Source: Rubrivivax sp.
GTDB taxonomy: Bacteria > Pseudomonadota > Gammaproteobacteria > Burkholderiales > Burkholderiaceae_C
Direction of reading: 5' to 3'
Assembly (NCBI GenBank): GCA_021298085.1
Contig: JAJTDE010000040.1
Coordinates: 1 to 32,500 of the forward strand
DNA length: 32,500 nt
Shown: positions 14,374 through 22,962 of the stretch, piece after piece
How the letters are laid out: each line of letters starts with the position of its first letter
Position numbering within the stretch: position 1 is the first letter of the stretch
Program-made: the position numbers and the translations under genes
Notes under the pieces: generated by a model
What the model saw: the letters and a program-made list of their open reading frames with translations, nothing else
The model's database searches: none
What the model was told of the DNA's origin: nothing

Positions 14374-16560
14374 ATGAGCCTGCAACCCGACGTGATCCGT
14401 GTGGACGTGGATGCTGATGGCATTGCCACGCTGACGATCGACTATCCCGGCAAGTCGATGAATGTCATCGACCAGGCCTTCCTCGATGGCTTGAATGCCG
14501 CCATCGGCCGGGTGCAGTCTGACGCTGCCATCCGTGGCGCCATCATCACCAGCGGCAAGGACGCCTTTGTGGCGGGTGCTGACCTGGTGAGCATGGAGTC
14601 CAACCTGAACAGCATGCTGGATGACCCGCTGGACGTGGCGCTGGAGAAGTACCAGTCGCTGTCGCGGGCGGTCCGTCGCATCGAGACCTGCGGCAAACCG
14701 GTGGTGGCCGCCATCAACGGCACAGCCATGGGCGGTGGCTATGAGGTCTGCCTGGCCTGCCACTGGCGGGTCATGTCAACGGCGCCGGGCGTGGTGGTGG
14801 GCCTGCCGGAGGTCCAGGTGGGGCTGCTGCCCGGCGGCGGCGGCACGCAGCGCCTGCCCCGCATGATCGGCATCGTGCCCGCCATGCCCTGGCTGATGGA
14901 GGGCAAGACTGCCGACGCGGACACGGCACTCAAGGCGGGGCTGGTGGATGCGCTGGCACCCCCTGCGGAGCTGATGGCCGCTGCGCGTCGCTGGTTGATG
15001 GACAGCCCGCGCGCCGCTCAGCCCTGGGATGCCAAGGGCTTTCAGATACCTGGCGGCGGACCGTTGGATCCACGGGTCTCGCCGGCCTTTGTGGTCGGCA
15101 CCACGATGCTGCAGGCCAAGACCTTCGGCAACATCCCCGCGCCTCTGGCCATCCAGAGCTGCCTGTTCGAGGGCGCCCAGTTGCCCATCGACAAGGCCTT
15201 GCGTGTGGAGTGCAAGTACCTGCTGCAGGTCTCCATGCGCAGCCCCGTCTCGCGCAGCATGATCCGCACGCTGTTCATCAACAAGTCCAAGGCCGAGAAG
15301 GGCTTGCACCGGCCCGCCGGCTTTCCGGTCTCACCGTGCCGCAAGCTGGGCATGGTCGGGGCCGGCATGATGGGCGGTGGCATCGCCCTGAACGCCGCGC
15401 AGCGCGGCATCCCGGTGGTGCTGATCGACCGCGACCTGCCGGCGGCCGAGCGCGGCAAGGCCTATGCCGTCAAGGCCCTGAGCCGCCAGGTGGACAAGGG
15501 CCGGATGACGCAGGACAAGGCCGACGCCATCCTCGCACGCATCACCCCGGCGGCTGACTTCAACGGCCTGAGGGACGCGGATGTGGTGGTGGAGGCGGTC
15601 TTCGAGGACCGGGCGATCAAGGCCGAGGTGACCCGCCAGCTGGATGCGGTGTTGCCCGCGCACTGCGTGCTGGCCACCAACACCTCGGCGCTGCCCATCA
15701 CGCTGCTGGCCCAGGCGAGCCGCTTCCCGGAACGCTTCATCGGCCTGCACTTCTTCTCGCCCGCTGACCGCATGCCGCTGGTCGAGGTCATCCGCGGAAA
15801 GGCCACCAGCGACGCGACCCTGGCCCGGGCCCTGGACTTCATCGCGCAGCTGCGGAAGACGCCCATCGTCGTGAACGACGCCCGAGGTTTCTTCACCAGC
15901 CGCTTCATCGGCGCCTTCATCGATGACGCCATCGGGATGGTGGCCGAGGGCATCGAGCCTGCCCTGATCGAGAACTGTGCGCGACACGCCGGCATGCCGG
16001 TGGGCCCGCTGGCCATCACGGACGAGTTGTCCATCGAACTGTCGGTGCATGCGGGGCAGGCCCAGCAGCGCGAGTTTCCGGATGAGTACCAGCCCGGCCG
16101 TTCAGTGCCGGTGCTGCAGCGCCTGTACGAACTGGGCCGCCTGGGCAAGAAGGTGGGCAAGGGCTTCTACGATCACGACACCGCCGGCAAGCGGCTGTGG
16201 CCAGGCTTGTCCGGGCTCTACCCGGTGCGGCAGGCGCAGCCCGACCCGCACGACCTGAAGCAGCGCATCCTGTTTGTGCAGGCCATCGAGGCGGTCAAGG
16301 CCATGGAGGAGGGGGTGCTGATGAACCCCGCTGACGGCGATCTGGGCTCGATCCTCGGTGTGGGCTACCCCGCCTACACGGGCGGGCCCTTCTGTTTCAT
16401 CGACGGCATCGGCCCAGCCGCCTTTGTTCAGGAAGCCGACCGCCTGGCCGGCCTGTTTGGCGAGCACCTTCGGCCGCCAGCGATGCTGCGCGAGATGGCA
16501 CGCAGCGGCCAGACCTTCCATGGCCGTCACGCACGGCCGCAACCCGCGATGCCGCACTGA
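14374..16560 (+). CDS. Two-domain enoyl-CoA hydratase/3-hydroxyacyl-CoA dehydrogenase (FadB/FadJ type)
   Basis: A 728-residue protein, the usual FadB/FadJ length. Residues ~1-200 are the crotonase domain: oxyanion hole [10 protein letters not shown], catalytic Glu124 in [10 protein letters not shown] and Glu146 in [19 protein letters not shown]. From ~324 the NAD-binding domain starts with [11 protein letters not shown]; the catalytic His is in [15 protein letters not shown] (about 459); two C-terminal 3HCDH helical domains follow, with [10 protein letters not shown] and [14 protein letters not shown]. It hydrates 2-enoyl-CoA and oxidises 3-hydroxyacyl-CoA, probably in a complex with the thiolase encoded just upstream. 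A weak TGAGG precedes the ATG. In this locus it should serve side-chain or opened-ring degradation. Confidence 0.94.
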   Translation: MSLQPDVIRVDVDADGIATLTIDYPGKSMNVIDQAFLDGLNAAIGRVQSDAAIRGAIITSGKDAFVAGADLVSMESNLNSMLDDPLDVALEKYQSLSRAVRRIETCGKPVVAAINGTAMGGGYEVCLACHWRVMSTAPGVVVGLPEVQVGLLPGGGGTQRLPRMIGIVPAMPWLMEGKTADADTALKAGLVDALAPPAELMAAARRWLMDSPRAAQPWDAKGFQIPGGGPLDPRVSPAFVVGTTMLQAKTFGNIPAPLAIQSCLFEGAQLPIDKALRVECKYLLQVSMRSPVSRSMIRTLFINKSKAEKGLHRPAGFPVSPCRKLGMVGAGMMGGGIALNAAQRGIPVVLIDRDLPAAERGKAYAVKALSRQVDKGRMTQDKADAILARITPAADFNGLRDADVVVEAVFEDRAIKAEVTRQLDAVLPAHCVLATNTSALPITLLAQASRFPERFIGLHFFSPADRMPLVEVIRGKATSDATLARALDFIAQLRKTPIVVNDARGFFTSRFIGAFIDDAIGMVAEGIEPALIENCARHAGMPVGPLAITDELSIELSVHAGQAQQREFPDEYQPGRSVPVLQRLYELGRLGKKVGKGFYDHDTAGKRLWPGLSGLYPVRQAQPDPHDLKQRILFVQAIEAVKAMEEGVLMNPADGDLGSILGVGYPAYTGGPFCFIDGIGPAAFVQEADRLAGLFGEHLRPPAMLREMARSGQTFHGRHARPQPAMPH

Positions 16561-16600
16561 GCATCCTGCCCGTTTCGAAACAGCGCCGCGCCCGACCGCC

Positions 16601-18265
16601 ATGGACTTGAGCGATCACTACGACTACATCGTCATCGGCTCCGGGTCATCGGGCGGACAACTGGCGTCCCGCCTGAGCGAGGACGGCCGCTACCGGGTGC
16701 TGCTGCTGGAGGCCGGCGGTACGCACCGCCGATGGATGGTCGAGATGCCTGCGGGCTGGGGCGCGATGACCTACGACCCGGCCTACTCCTGGATGCATGA
16801 AACCGAGCCTGAAGCCTGGGCCGGTGGCCGGCGCCTGTTGATGCCGCGCGGCCGGCTGGTGGGCGGCTCGTCGTCCATCAACGGCATGATCTACATCCGT
16901 GGCAACCGCCAGGACTATGCCGATTGGGTGTCGGCTGGCGCACAGGGCTGGAGCTGGCCCGAACTGCTGCCCTACTTCGTGCGCACGGAAGACCAGGGGC
17001 GCATCGGCGGTTCACTGCATGGCCGTGGCGGGCCGGTGGTGGCCAACGATCTGCCGCAGCTGCATCCGACCACGCGCGCGATGATCGCGGCGGCCGGCCA
17101 GGCCGGCATCGACGCGGTCGACGACTTCAACGACGGGCAGGCCCGCGGAGCGGGGGTGTACCAGGTCAACATGCGGGCGGGGCGGCGCTCGTCGATCGCC
17201 GTCAATGCCATCGAGCCGGCCATCGGGCGGCCCAACTTCACGCTGTTGACCCACGCCTTTGTGACGCGGCTTCGCCTGGACGGCACCCGGGTGGTGGGCG
17301 TCGAGGTGGCGCTGAAGGGCGGGACGGTGCGTGACTTCACGGCGAAGACCGAGGTGCTGTTGTGCGCCGGCGCCATCCAGTCACCGCAGCTGCTCATGGT
17401 CTCGGGCATCGGGCCTGCGGACCACCTGGCCGCTCTGGGTGTGCCTGTCGTGGCTGACCTTCCTGGCGTAGGCCAGAACCTGCAGGACCACGCCTGTGTG
17501 CCGATGGCCTGGCGCATGAAGCCCGGTGTCGACAGCCTGAACCGCCGGTTTCGCGGCATGGGCATGGTGGTGTCGTTGCTGCGTTACCTGCTGGGGCGCG
17601 GCGGGCCCATGACCAGCCCCCCGGCCGAGTTTGGCGCCTACCTGAAGAGCGACCCGTCCTTGTCGTACCACGACATCCAGGTGTTCGGCCTGCCGGTCAC
17701 CGGCAACGGCGCCGCCACGGGTGCTCGCCACAAGGCGCCCGTTCCTGACGACTTTGCCGGCATGACCCTGGCCCCCTACCAGCTGCGCCCCTTCTCGCGC
17801 GGCAGCATCACCCTGCGCAGCCCGGATGCGGCGGTGCACCCGGCGCTGCGCATGAACTACCTGCACGACCCGCGCGACCGTCGTGCACTGTTGTGGGCGC
17901 TGCGCTTCCTGCGGGACATGGCGCGCCAGCCGGCCCTGGCGGCCCTGGTGGAGGCCGAGGCGCGGCCTGGCCCCGAGGTACAGACCGACGACGAGTGGCT
18001 GGCCTGGCTGGCCCCGCACCTGACCACCGGATATCACCCGGTGGGTACCTGCCGCATGGGGCACCCCCATGACCCGCTGGCCGTCTGCACACCCGACCTG
18101 CGGGTCAGGGGTATCCAGGGTCTGCGGGTCATCGATGCGTCGGTGATGCCCAACCTCATCTGCGGCAATACACACGCCACCGCCGTGGTGATCGGCGACA
18201 AGGGCGCCGATCTGGTGCTGGGCCGGCCGGCACCCGCGCCACTCGATCCGCCCTTGAACGCCTGA
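16601..18265 (+). CDS. GMC family FAD-dependent alcohol oxidase/dehydrogenase
   Basis: A 554-residue choline-dehydrogenase-like GMC protein. The FAD motif is [17 protein letters not shown] near the N-terminus; GMC signature 1 is [20 protein letters not shown]; signature 2 is [16 protein letters not shown]; the catalytic His is in [13 protein letters not shown] (His479), and the second active-site residue in [13 protein letters not shown]. It oxidises a primary or secondary alcohol to aldehyde or ketone; relatives act on polyethylene glycol, long-chain alcohols, choline and terpenoid alcohols. The ATG at 16601 fits the family start; a longer frame upstream overlaps the previous gene. It would feed the ALDH. 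Its stop lies in a tandem GAACGCCT repeat. Confidence 0.92.
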   Translation: MDLSDHYDYIVIGSGSSGGQLASRLSEDGRYRVLLLEAGGTHRRWMVEMPAGWGAMTYDPAYSWMHETEPEAWAGGRRLLMPRGRLVGGSSSINGMIYIRGNRQDYADWVSAGAQGWSWPELLPYFVRTEDQGRIGGSLHGRGGPVVANDLPQLHPTTRAMIAAAGQAGIDAVDDFNDGQARGAGVYQVNMRAGRRSSIAVNAIEPAIGRPNFTLLTHAFVTRLRLDGTRVVGVEVALKGGTVRDFTAKTEVLLCAGAIQSPQLLMVSGIGPADHLAALGVPVVADLPGVGQNLQDHACVPMAWRMKPGVDSLNRRFRGMGMVVSLLRYLLGRGGPMTSPPAEFGAYLKSDPSLSYHDIQVFGLPVTGNGAATGARHKAPVPDDFAGMTLAPYQLRPFSRGSITLRSPDAAVHPALRMNYLHDPRDRRALLWALRFLRDMARQPALAALVEAEARPGPEVQTDDEWLAWLAPHLTTGYHPVGTCRMGHPHDPLAVCTPDLRVRGIQGLRVIDASVMPNLICGNTHATAVVIGDKGADLVLGRPAPAPLDPPLNA

Positions 18266-18288
18266 ACGCCTGAACACGCGCGCTTGCC

Positions 18289-20718
18289 ATGAACTTTGAC
18301 TTTTCCGACGAACAGAACCTCTGGCGCGAGCAGCTGCGCCGTTTCCTCGTGAAGGAGTCCCCGCTGACGGCGGCGCGCCGCGTCATGGAGCAGGGCGGCA
18401 GCCACGACGCCGCGGTCTGGCAGGGGCTGGCCGATCTGGGCGTCACCAGCCTGATGCTGCCGGCCGAGTGCGGCGGCATCGGGCTGGGCGCCATGGAGCT
18501 GTGCGTGGTGGCCGAGGAGGCTGGCCGTCAGCTCTGCCCCGTCCCACTGGCCTCCACCCTGTACCTGGCGATGCAGGCTGTGCTGCTGGGCAGCTCAGCG
18601 ACGCAACAGCAACGTTGGTTGTCCCGCCAGGCCCAGGGTGAGGTGGCGACCCTGGCGGGCCCCGTGGACGGTGAACTGGACGCTGGCCGGCTGCCCCGTT
18701 GGGATGGCGCGCGCTTGTCTGGCGAGGTGTCGCCCGTGGCCGATGGGGCCATCGCTGCCTGGGCCGTGGTGCTGGCGTGCGACAGCGGCGGCGCGCTGTG
18801 CTGGGTGCTTGCCAGGCTCGACGATCCGTCGGTGGCCCGTCGCCCCCTGGATACGCTGGACCCTACCCGACCCTTTGCCGCGCTCGTGTTCACCGACAGC
18901 CCGGCCGAACCGCTGGACGCGGTGGGTGATCCGCGCGCGCTGTTGCAGCGGGTCAGGGCGCGGGCGGCCGTGCTGCTGGCCTTCGAGCAGCTGGGTGCTG
19001 CCGATGCAGCGCTGGACATGGCCTGTGCCTATGCCCGCGAGCGCAAGGCCTTTGGCCGCACCATCGGTTCCTACCAGGGCATCAAGCACAAGCTGGTGGA
19101 CATCTACACGGCCAACCAGCTGGCGCGGGCCCACTGCTACTACGGCGCCTGGGCGCTGGCAACGGACGCCGCCAGCCACGCGGCGGCGCCCGAGCTGCCC
19201 GCGGCCGCGGCCGCAGCGCGTGTGGCGGCCAGCCAGGCGCTGACACTGGCGGCCCAGGAGTCCATCCATGTGCACGGCGGCATGGGCGTCACCTGGGAGC
19301 TGGATGCCCATCTGTACCTGCGGCGTGCACGCGCGCAGTCTGCGTGGCTGGGGCATGTCCACCATTGGCGCGAGGTCATGGCCTGCGAACTGGAATACCA
19401 GTTGGATGGCAGCACCGCGGCGTCCCGGCCCGCCACCGCCGCCGCCGCGCGGGATGCGGCGGCTGCCGGCTCGATGGACTTTGATGACTCGCCCGACGAA
19501 GCCCGCTTCCGCCAGGAGTGCCGCGAGTGGCTGCAGCAGCATGCGGCCCTGAAGTCGGACGGCGACGAGGCCTACGGGGCTGACCTCCCGCCTGAGCAGC
19601 GCATGCAGGCTGCGCGGGAGTGGCAGGCCTGCAAGGCCCGCGCGGGTTATGGCGCCATCACCTGGCCGCAAGCCCTGGGCGGCCGTGGCGGCACGCCGAT
19701 GCAGGAGCTGATCTGGCGCCAGGAGGAAGCCCGCTTCAAGGTGCCCACGGGGTTCTTCAACGTGAGCCTGGGCATGGTCTTGCCCTCGGTGATGGCGCAC
19801 GCGTCGCAGGCGGTGCGTGAGCGATTGGTGGCGCCCGCCCTGCAGGGCCGCGACCTGTGGTGCCAACTGCTCTCCGAGCCGGGCGCGGGTTCTGACTTGG
19901 GCATGGTGCGCACACGCGCACAGCGCTGCGAGGACGGCCGCGATGGCTGGCTCATCCACGGGCAGAAGGTGTGGACCACCCTGGCCCAGTTTGCCCAGTA
20001 CGGGCTGGTGCTGGCGCGCACCGACCCGTCACAGCCCAAGTTCGATGGCTTGACGACCTTCTTCATCGACATGCACGCGCCCGGCGTCACCGTCAGGCCC
20101 ATTCGGCAGATGGGTGGCGACGCAGAGTTCAACGAAGTGTTCCTGGAAAACGTCTTTGTGCCCGATGAGCAGCGGGTGGGCGCGCTGGGCGCCGGATGGA
20201 AGGTCACGCTCACCGGCTTGATGAGCGAGCGCCTGTCCATCGGGGGTGTGCTGCCCGCCGACTTGTGGCGCATCACGGCCCAGATCTTGCGCGAGGCCAC
20301 GTTCCAGGGCGCCAGTGGCCTGCGTGATGGCCGCCTGCGCGAGCGTCTGGCCGATCTCCACCTGGAGGCCCAGGCCCTGTGGCTGCTGCAGTGCCGGGCC
20401 TTGACGGCGCTCGGCAAGGGCAGACCGCCAGGCCCTGAGATGAGCGTGGCCAAGAACGTGGCCGCCCGCTGCCTGCAGGCCTTCGGCAACCTGGTGATCG
20501 ACCTCCAGGGTGAGCGTGGTGTGCTGGCCAGCGGGGCCCGGGGTGCCGACATGCAGCGCTGGCAGATGATCGAGCGACTGTGGTTTGGCGCCGCCGGGAT
20601 GCGCATCGCCGGTGGCACCGACGAGATCGTGAAAAACAACATCGGCGAACGGGTGCTGGGCCTGGCGCCGGAACCGCGCACCGACAAGGGCGTGCCCTTC
20701 GATCAGCTGCTGGCCTGA
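18289..20718 (+). CDS. Fusion of two acyl-CoA dehydrogenases (FadE34-like)
   Basis: At 809 residues it holds two complete acyl-CoA dehydrogenase domains. The first (about 1-370) starts FDFSDEQNLWREQLRRFL and ends with VHGGMGVTWELDAHLYLRR, whose Glu337 is the likely catalytic base. After an Ala-rich linker (about 377-395) the second domain starts with DEARFRQECREWL, has QLLSEPGAGSDLGMV and GQKVWTT for flavin and substrate, and ends with MRIAGGTDEIVKNNIGERVL. In steroid degraders such pairs form alpha2-beta2 enzymes encoded by two genes (FadE26/27, FadE28/29, Scd1AB); Mycobacterium FadE34 is a fused example. It should introduce a 2,3 double bond into a bulky side-chain acyl-CoA. FAD cofactor, cytoplasmic. 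Confidence 0.9.
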   Translation: MNFDFSDEQNLWREQLRRFLVKESPLTAARRVMEQGGSHDAAVWQGLADLGVTSLMLPAECGGIGLGAMELCVVAEEAGRQLCPVPLASTLYLAMQAVLLGSSATQQQRWLSRQAQGEVATLAGPVDGELDAGRLPRWDGARLSGEVSPVADGAIAAWAVVLACDSGGALCWVLARLDDPSVARRPLDTLDPTRPFAALVFTDSPAEPLDAVGDPRALLQRVRARAAVLLAFEQLGAADAALDMACAYARERKAFGRTIGSYQGIKHKLVDIYTANQLARAHCYYGAWALATDAASHAAAPELPAAAAAARVAASQALTLAAQESIHVHGGMGVTWELDAHLYLRRARAQSAWLGHVHHWREVMACELEYQLDGSTAASRPATAAAARDAAAAGSMDFDDSPDEARFRQECREWLQQHAALKSDGDEAYGADLPPEQRMQAAREWQACKARAGYGAITWPQALGGRGGTPMQELIWRQEEARFKVPTGFFNVSLGMVLPSVMAHASQAVRERLVAPALQGRDLWCQLLSEPGAGSDLGMVRTRAQRCEDGRDGWLIHGQKVWTTLAQFAQYGLVLARTDPSQPKFDGLTTFFIDMHAPGVTVRPIRQMGGDAEFNEVFLENVFVPDEQRVGALGAGWKVTLTGLMSERLSIGGVLPADLWRITAQILREATFQGASGLRDGRLRERLADLHLEAQALWLLQCRALTALGKGRPPGPEMSVAKNVAARCLQAFGNLVIDLQGERGVLASGARGADMQRWQMIERLWFGAAGMRIAGGTDEIVKNNIGERVLGLAPEPRTDKGVPFDQLLA

Positions 20719-20719
20719 G

Positions 20720-21811
20720 ATGCGCAGCGTCAGCGCGCCGATGGACCTTCCGGCGGTGGCTGGCGCCTTGTCGACGTGGCTGGGCCAGCGCTTTCCCGCG
20801 GCCCACGGTGTCGAGGTGCTGCATCTGCAGGCTGCCGCCGGAGGCTTCTCGAACCTCACGTTGACGGCTGAGCTGCGCGCGGCCGAGGGCGCCCCGCTGC
20901 CCGCCAGCGGCATTGCCGTCCGCCTGCAGACACCCACGGCCTGCGTCTTTCCCGACAACGACATCGCGGTGCAGTACGGGTATCTGCAGTGCCTGGCCGG
21001 TAGCGCCGTGCCCGTGCCCCGTCTGCTGGGGCTGGAGCCAGACCCCGCCGTTCTCGGCGCGCCGTTCTTTGTCATGGTGCGCGTCGAGGGCCAGGTGCCT
21101 GCCGAGGACCCGCTCTACCACCAGCACGGGTGGCTGCACGCACTCCCGCCCGCGGCACAGCGTCAGCACTGGCTGGCGGGCATCGAGCTGCTGGCCGTGA
21201 TCAGCCGGGTCGACTGGCGCGCCTGCGGCCTGTTTTCACAGGCCTCGCCAGCATGGCCCGAGGGCCTGTCGCCGCTTGAGCAGCAGCTTGAACAGGGTCT
21301 TCGCCACCTGCGCTGGGTGGAGACGCTGGGCCGAGCCCATCCCTGGTTGCATGAGGTGCACCGCTGGCTGTGCCAGCACCGCCCACCCGATACCGAACCC
21401 TGTCTGCAGTGGGGTGACGCCAAGCTGGGCAACTGCATCTTCCGGCAGGGCCGTGTGGTGGCCTCACTCGACTGGGAGACGGCCCACCTCGGCTGCGCGG
21501 CGGGTGACCTGGCCTGGTGGCTGGTTCACGACGAAGCGCTCAGCGCCGGGTATGGCGTGCCACGCCTGCCGGGCTTCCCCGGGCGTGCCGAGAGTGTGGC
21601 CCACTGGGAACGTGCCAGCGGCCGGCCGGCGCAGCACCTCGACTACCTGGAGCTCCTGGCCAACTGGCGCTTTGCCATCATCATGGCCCGGCTCGGCACC
21701 CTGTTCATGGCGCACGGCTGGGTGCCTCAGGCCTCCCGCATGGACATCCACAACGGCGCGGCCGCGGTGTTGCGCGAGCGCACCCGCCAGCACGCCATTC
21801 CTCAGCCCTGA
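20720..21811 (+). CDS. APH-type phosphotransferase (LvaA/ACAD10-11 kinase-like)
   Basis: A 363-residue protein kinase-fold phosphotransferase of the APH family. A Gly-rich start GGFSNLTLTAEL is the nucleotide loop; the catalytic loop is QWGDAKLGNCIF, with Asp233 and Asn and Trp in place of the usual His; the metal motif is SLDWETAHLGCAAGDLAWWL. The W-for-H change is common in the ACAD10/11-linked branch. It starts 1 base after the stop of the double acyl-CoA dehydrogenase, so the two are almost surely co-translated; ATG 20741 is an alternative start. In levulinate degradation LvaA phosphorylates a 4-hydroxyacyl-CoA, and an acyl-CoA dehydrogenase-like partner then removes the phosphate. A similar role here is inference; the family also includes antibiotic kinases. 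Confidence 0.82.
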   Translation: MRSVSAPMDLPAVAGALSTWLGQRFPAAHGVEVLHLQAAAGGFSNLTLTAELRAAEGAPLPASGIAVRLQTPTACVFPDNDIAVQYGYLQCLAGSAVPVPRLLGLEPDPAVLGAPFFVMVRVEGQVPAEDPLYHQHGWLHALPPAAQRQHWLAGIELLAVISRVDWRACGLFSQASPAWPEGLSPLEQQLEQGLRHLRWVETLGRAHPWLHEVHRWLCQHRPPDTEPCLQWGDAKLGNCIFRQGRVVASLDWETAHLGCAAGDLAWWLVHDEALSAGYGVPRLPGFPGRAESVAHWERASGRPAQHLDYLELLANWRFAIIMARLGTLFMAHGWVPQASRMDIHNGAAAVLRERTRQHAIPQP

Positions 21812-21826
21812 ACGCGAGTACCTGAC

Positions 21827-22951
21827 ATGTCCGGCAGCATCGGTCCCTTGGTTCACGCCGACGAGTTTTTCAACCACCAGATCGTCGAGACCCACGCCAG
21901 CGTCCTGCAAAGCGACCTTTCCTGGACGGAGAAGGTCTGCGGTGCGGTGTTTGCTCGCGACGGTTCGCTGGCGGTGGGCTTTGGCCTGGGCAAGTACATC
22001 AATCGCAACGTGGTGGACGCCTATGGCGGTGTCTCACGCGGCGCCGAGCAGTGGACGGTGAGGGCCAGCCGGGCCTTGTCCGATGCGCCCGACCACGTCA
22101 ACGCCGGGCCGCTGCACTACGAGGTGGTCGACCCCCTGAAGCGTGTCCGTGTGCGGCTGGAACCCAGCGTGCACCAGCCGATCGCCTACGACCTGCTGCT
22201 CGAGGGTGTGGTGCCCTGTGCCCTGGAAGAGCGCGAGGATCGCCGCTCGCGCACCGGCCACCGGCGCACGGCGGACCAGATCCGCTACCACCAGACCGGG
22301 ACGGCCAGCGGCTGGATCGACGTGGCGGGCCACCGCACCGTTGTCGACCCTGCGCACTGGGTGATGACCCGAGACCACTCCTGGGGGCTTCGGCCCGGGG
22401 TGGGCCTGTCGCCGACAGACGTGCAACCGGAGCCGATGGACAGCGCGGCGCTGCAGGTGCTGGCGCTCTGGAACCCCGCCCTGATGCGGCAGCCCGACGG
22501 CAGCCTCTTCGCGTTCCACCAGTACCACCTGCGCTACGCCGGGGAAGGCTGGCAATTTGAGAAGAGCCAGGGCGGGTTCGAGTACGCCGATGGTCGCCGT
22601 GAGGCCATCACGCACATCGAGCCTGCGTTGAACCTTGATCCCCGCAACCAGCGTCTGCTCGGCGGTGAGGTGAGGCTGACGATGCGCGACGGGCGCCGCC
22701 GTCGGCTGACCCTGCGCGTGCTGGGTGACACCGGCTTTCACCTGGGCGCAGGCCTGTACCACGGCCTGGACGGCCACCACCATGGCCAGTGGCGCGGCGC
22801 GCTGCATGTCGAGGGCGAGTACGTGGCGGATTGCCGCACGCCCCAGGCGGTGGCCCGTCTCAACCCGTTTCGCGATGCACTGGTGGAAATCACCGACCAC
22901 GACACCGGTGCGCACGGCTGGGGAAACTGTCAGACCTGGGTGCAGGGCTGA
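21827..22951 (+). CDS. DUF7064/AttH-CrtC-like protein of unknown function
   Basis: A 374-residue protein without signal peptide or membrane helix. The two halves are rich in beta strands; the central VMTRDHSWGLRPG and the late DTGFHLGAGLYHGLDGHHHG resemble the 'DHSWG.R' and Gly/His-rich strands of the hydroxyneurosporene-synthase/AttH lipocalin-like fold now split into DUF7064/DUF7065. No catalytic function is established for these proteins. They often sit near APH-type kinases and acyl-CoA dehydrogenases in actinobacteria and proteobacteria, as here (15 bases after the kinase), which suggests a role in handling a hydrophobic acyl-CoA or its product. Last gene of the rightward run; the next gene converges with a gap of only 11 bases and no terminator is visible. 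Confidence 0.65.
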   Translation: MSGSIGPLVHADEFFNHQIVETHASVLQSDLSWTEKVCGAVFARDGSLAVGFGLGKYINRNVVDAYGGVSRGAEQWTVRASRALSDAPDHVNAGPLHYEVVDPLKRVRVRLEPSVHQPIAYDLLLEGVVPCALEEREDRRSRTGHRRTADQIRYHQTGTASGWIDVAGHRTVVDPAHWVMTRDHSWGLRPGVGLSPTDVQPEPMDSAALQVLALWNPALMRQPDGSLFAFHQYHLRYAGEGWQFEKSQGGFEYADGRREAITHIEPALNLDPRNQRLLGGEVRLTMRDGRRRRLTLRVLGDTGFHLGAGLYHGLDGHHHGQWRGALHVEGEYVADCRTPQAVARLNPFRDALVEITDHDTGAHGWGNCQTWVQG

Positions 22952-22962
22952 CGACGCCGTGT

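Noticed and set aside
16358..16600. Longer start for the GMC gene
   Set aside because: The extension lies within the end of the FadB/FadJ-type gene and is Arg/Ala/Pro-rich; the family starts with the FAD motif soon after ATG 16601.
18595..19959. 454-codon open frame on the minus strand
   Set aside because: Antisense to the acyl-CoA dehydrogenase fusion, whose domains are clear; no motif seen in the antisense frame.
20720..21811. Aminoglycoside resistance kinase
   Set aside because: The gene is coupled to an acyl-CoA dehydrogenase in a catabolic run and has a W-G-D loop, so a metabolic kinase is more likely.
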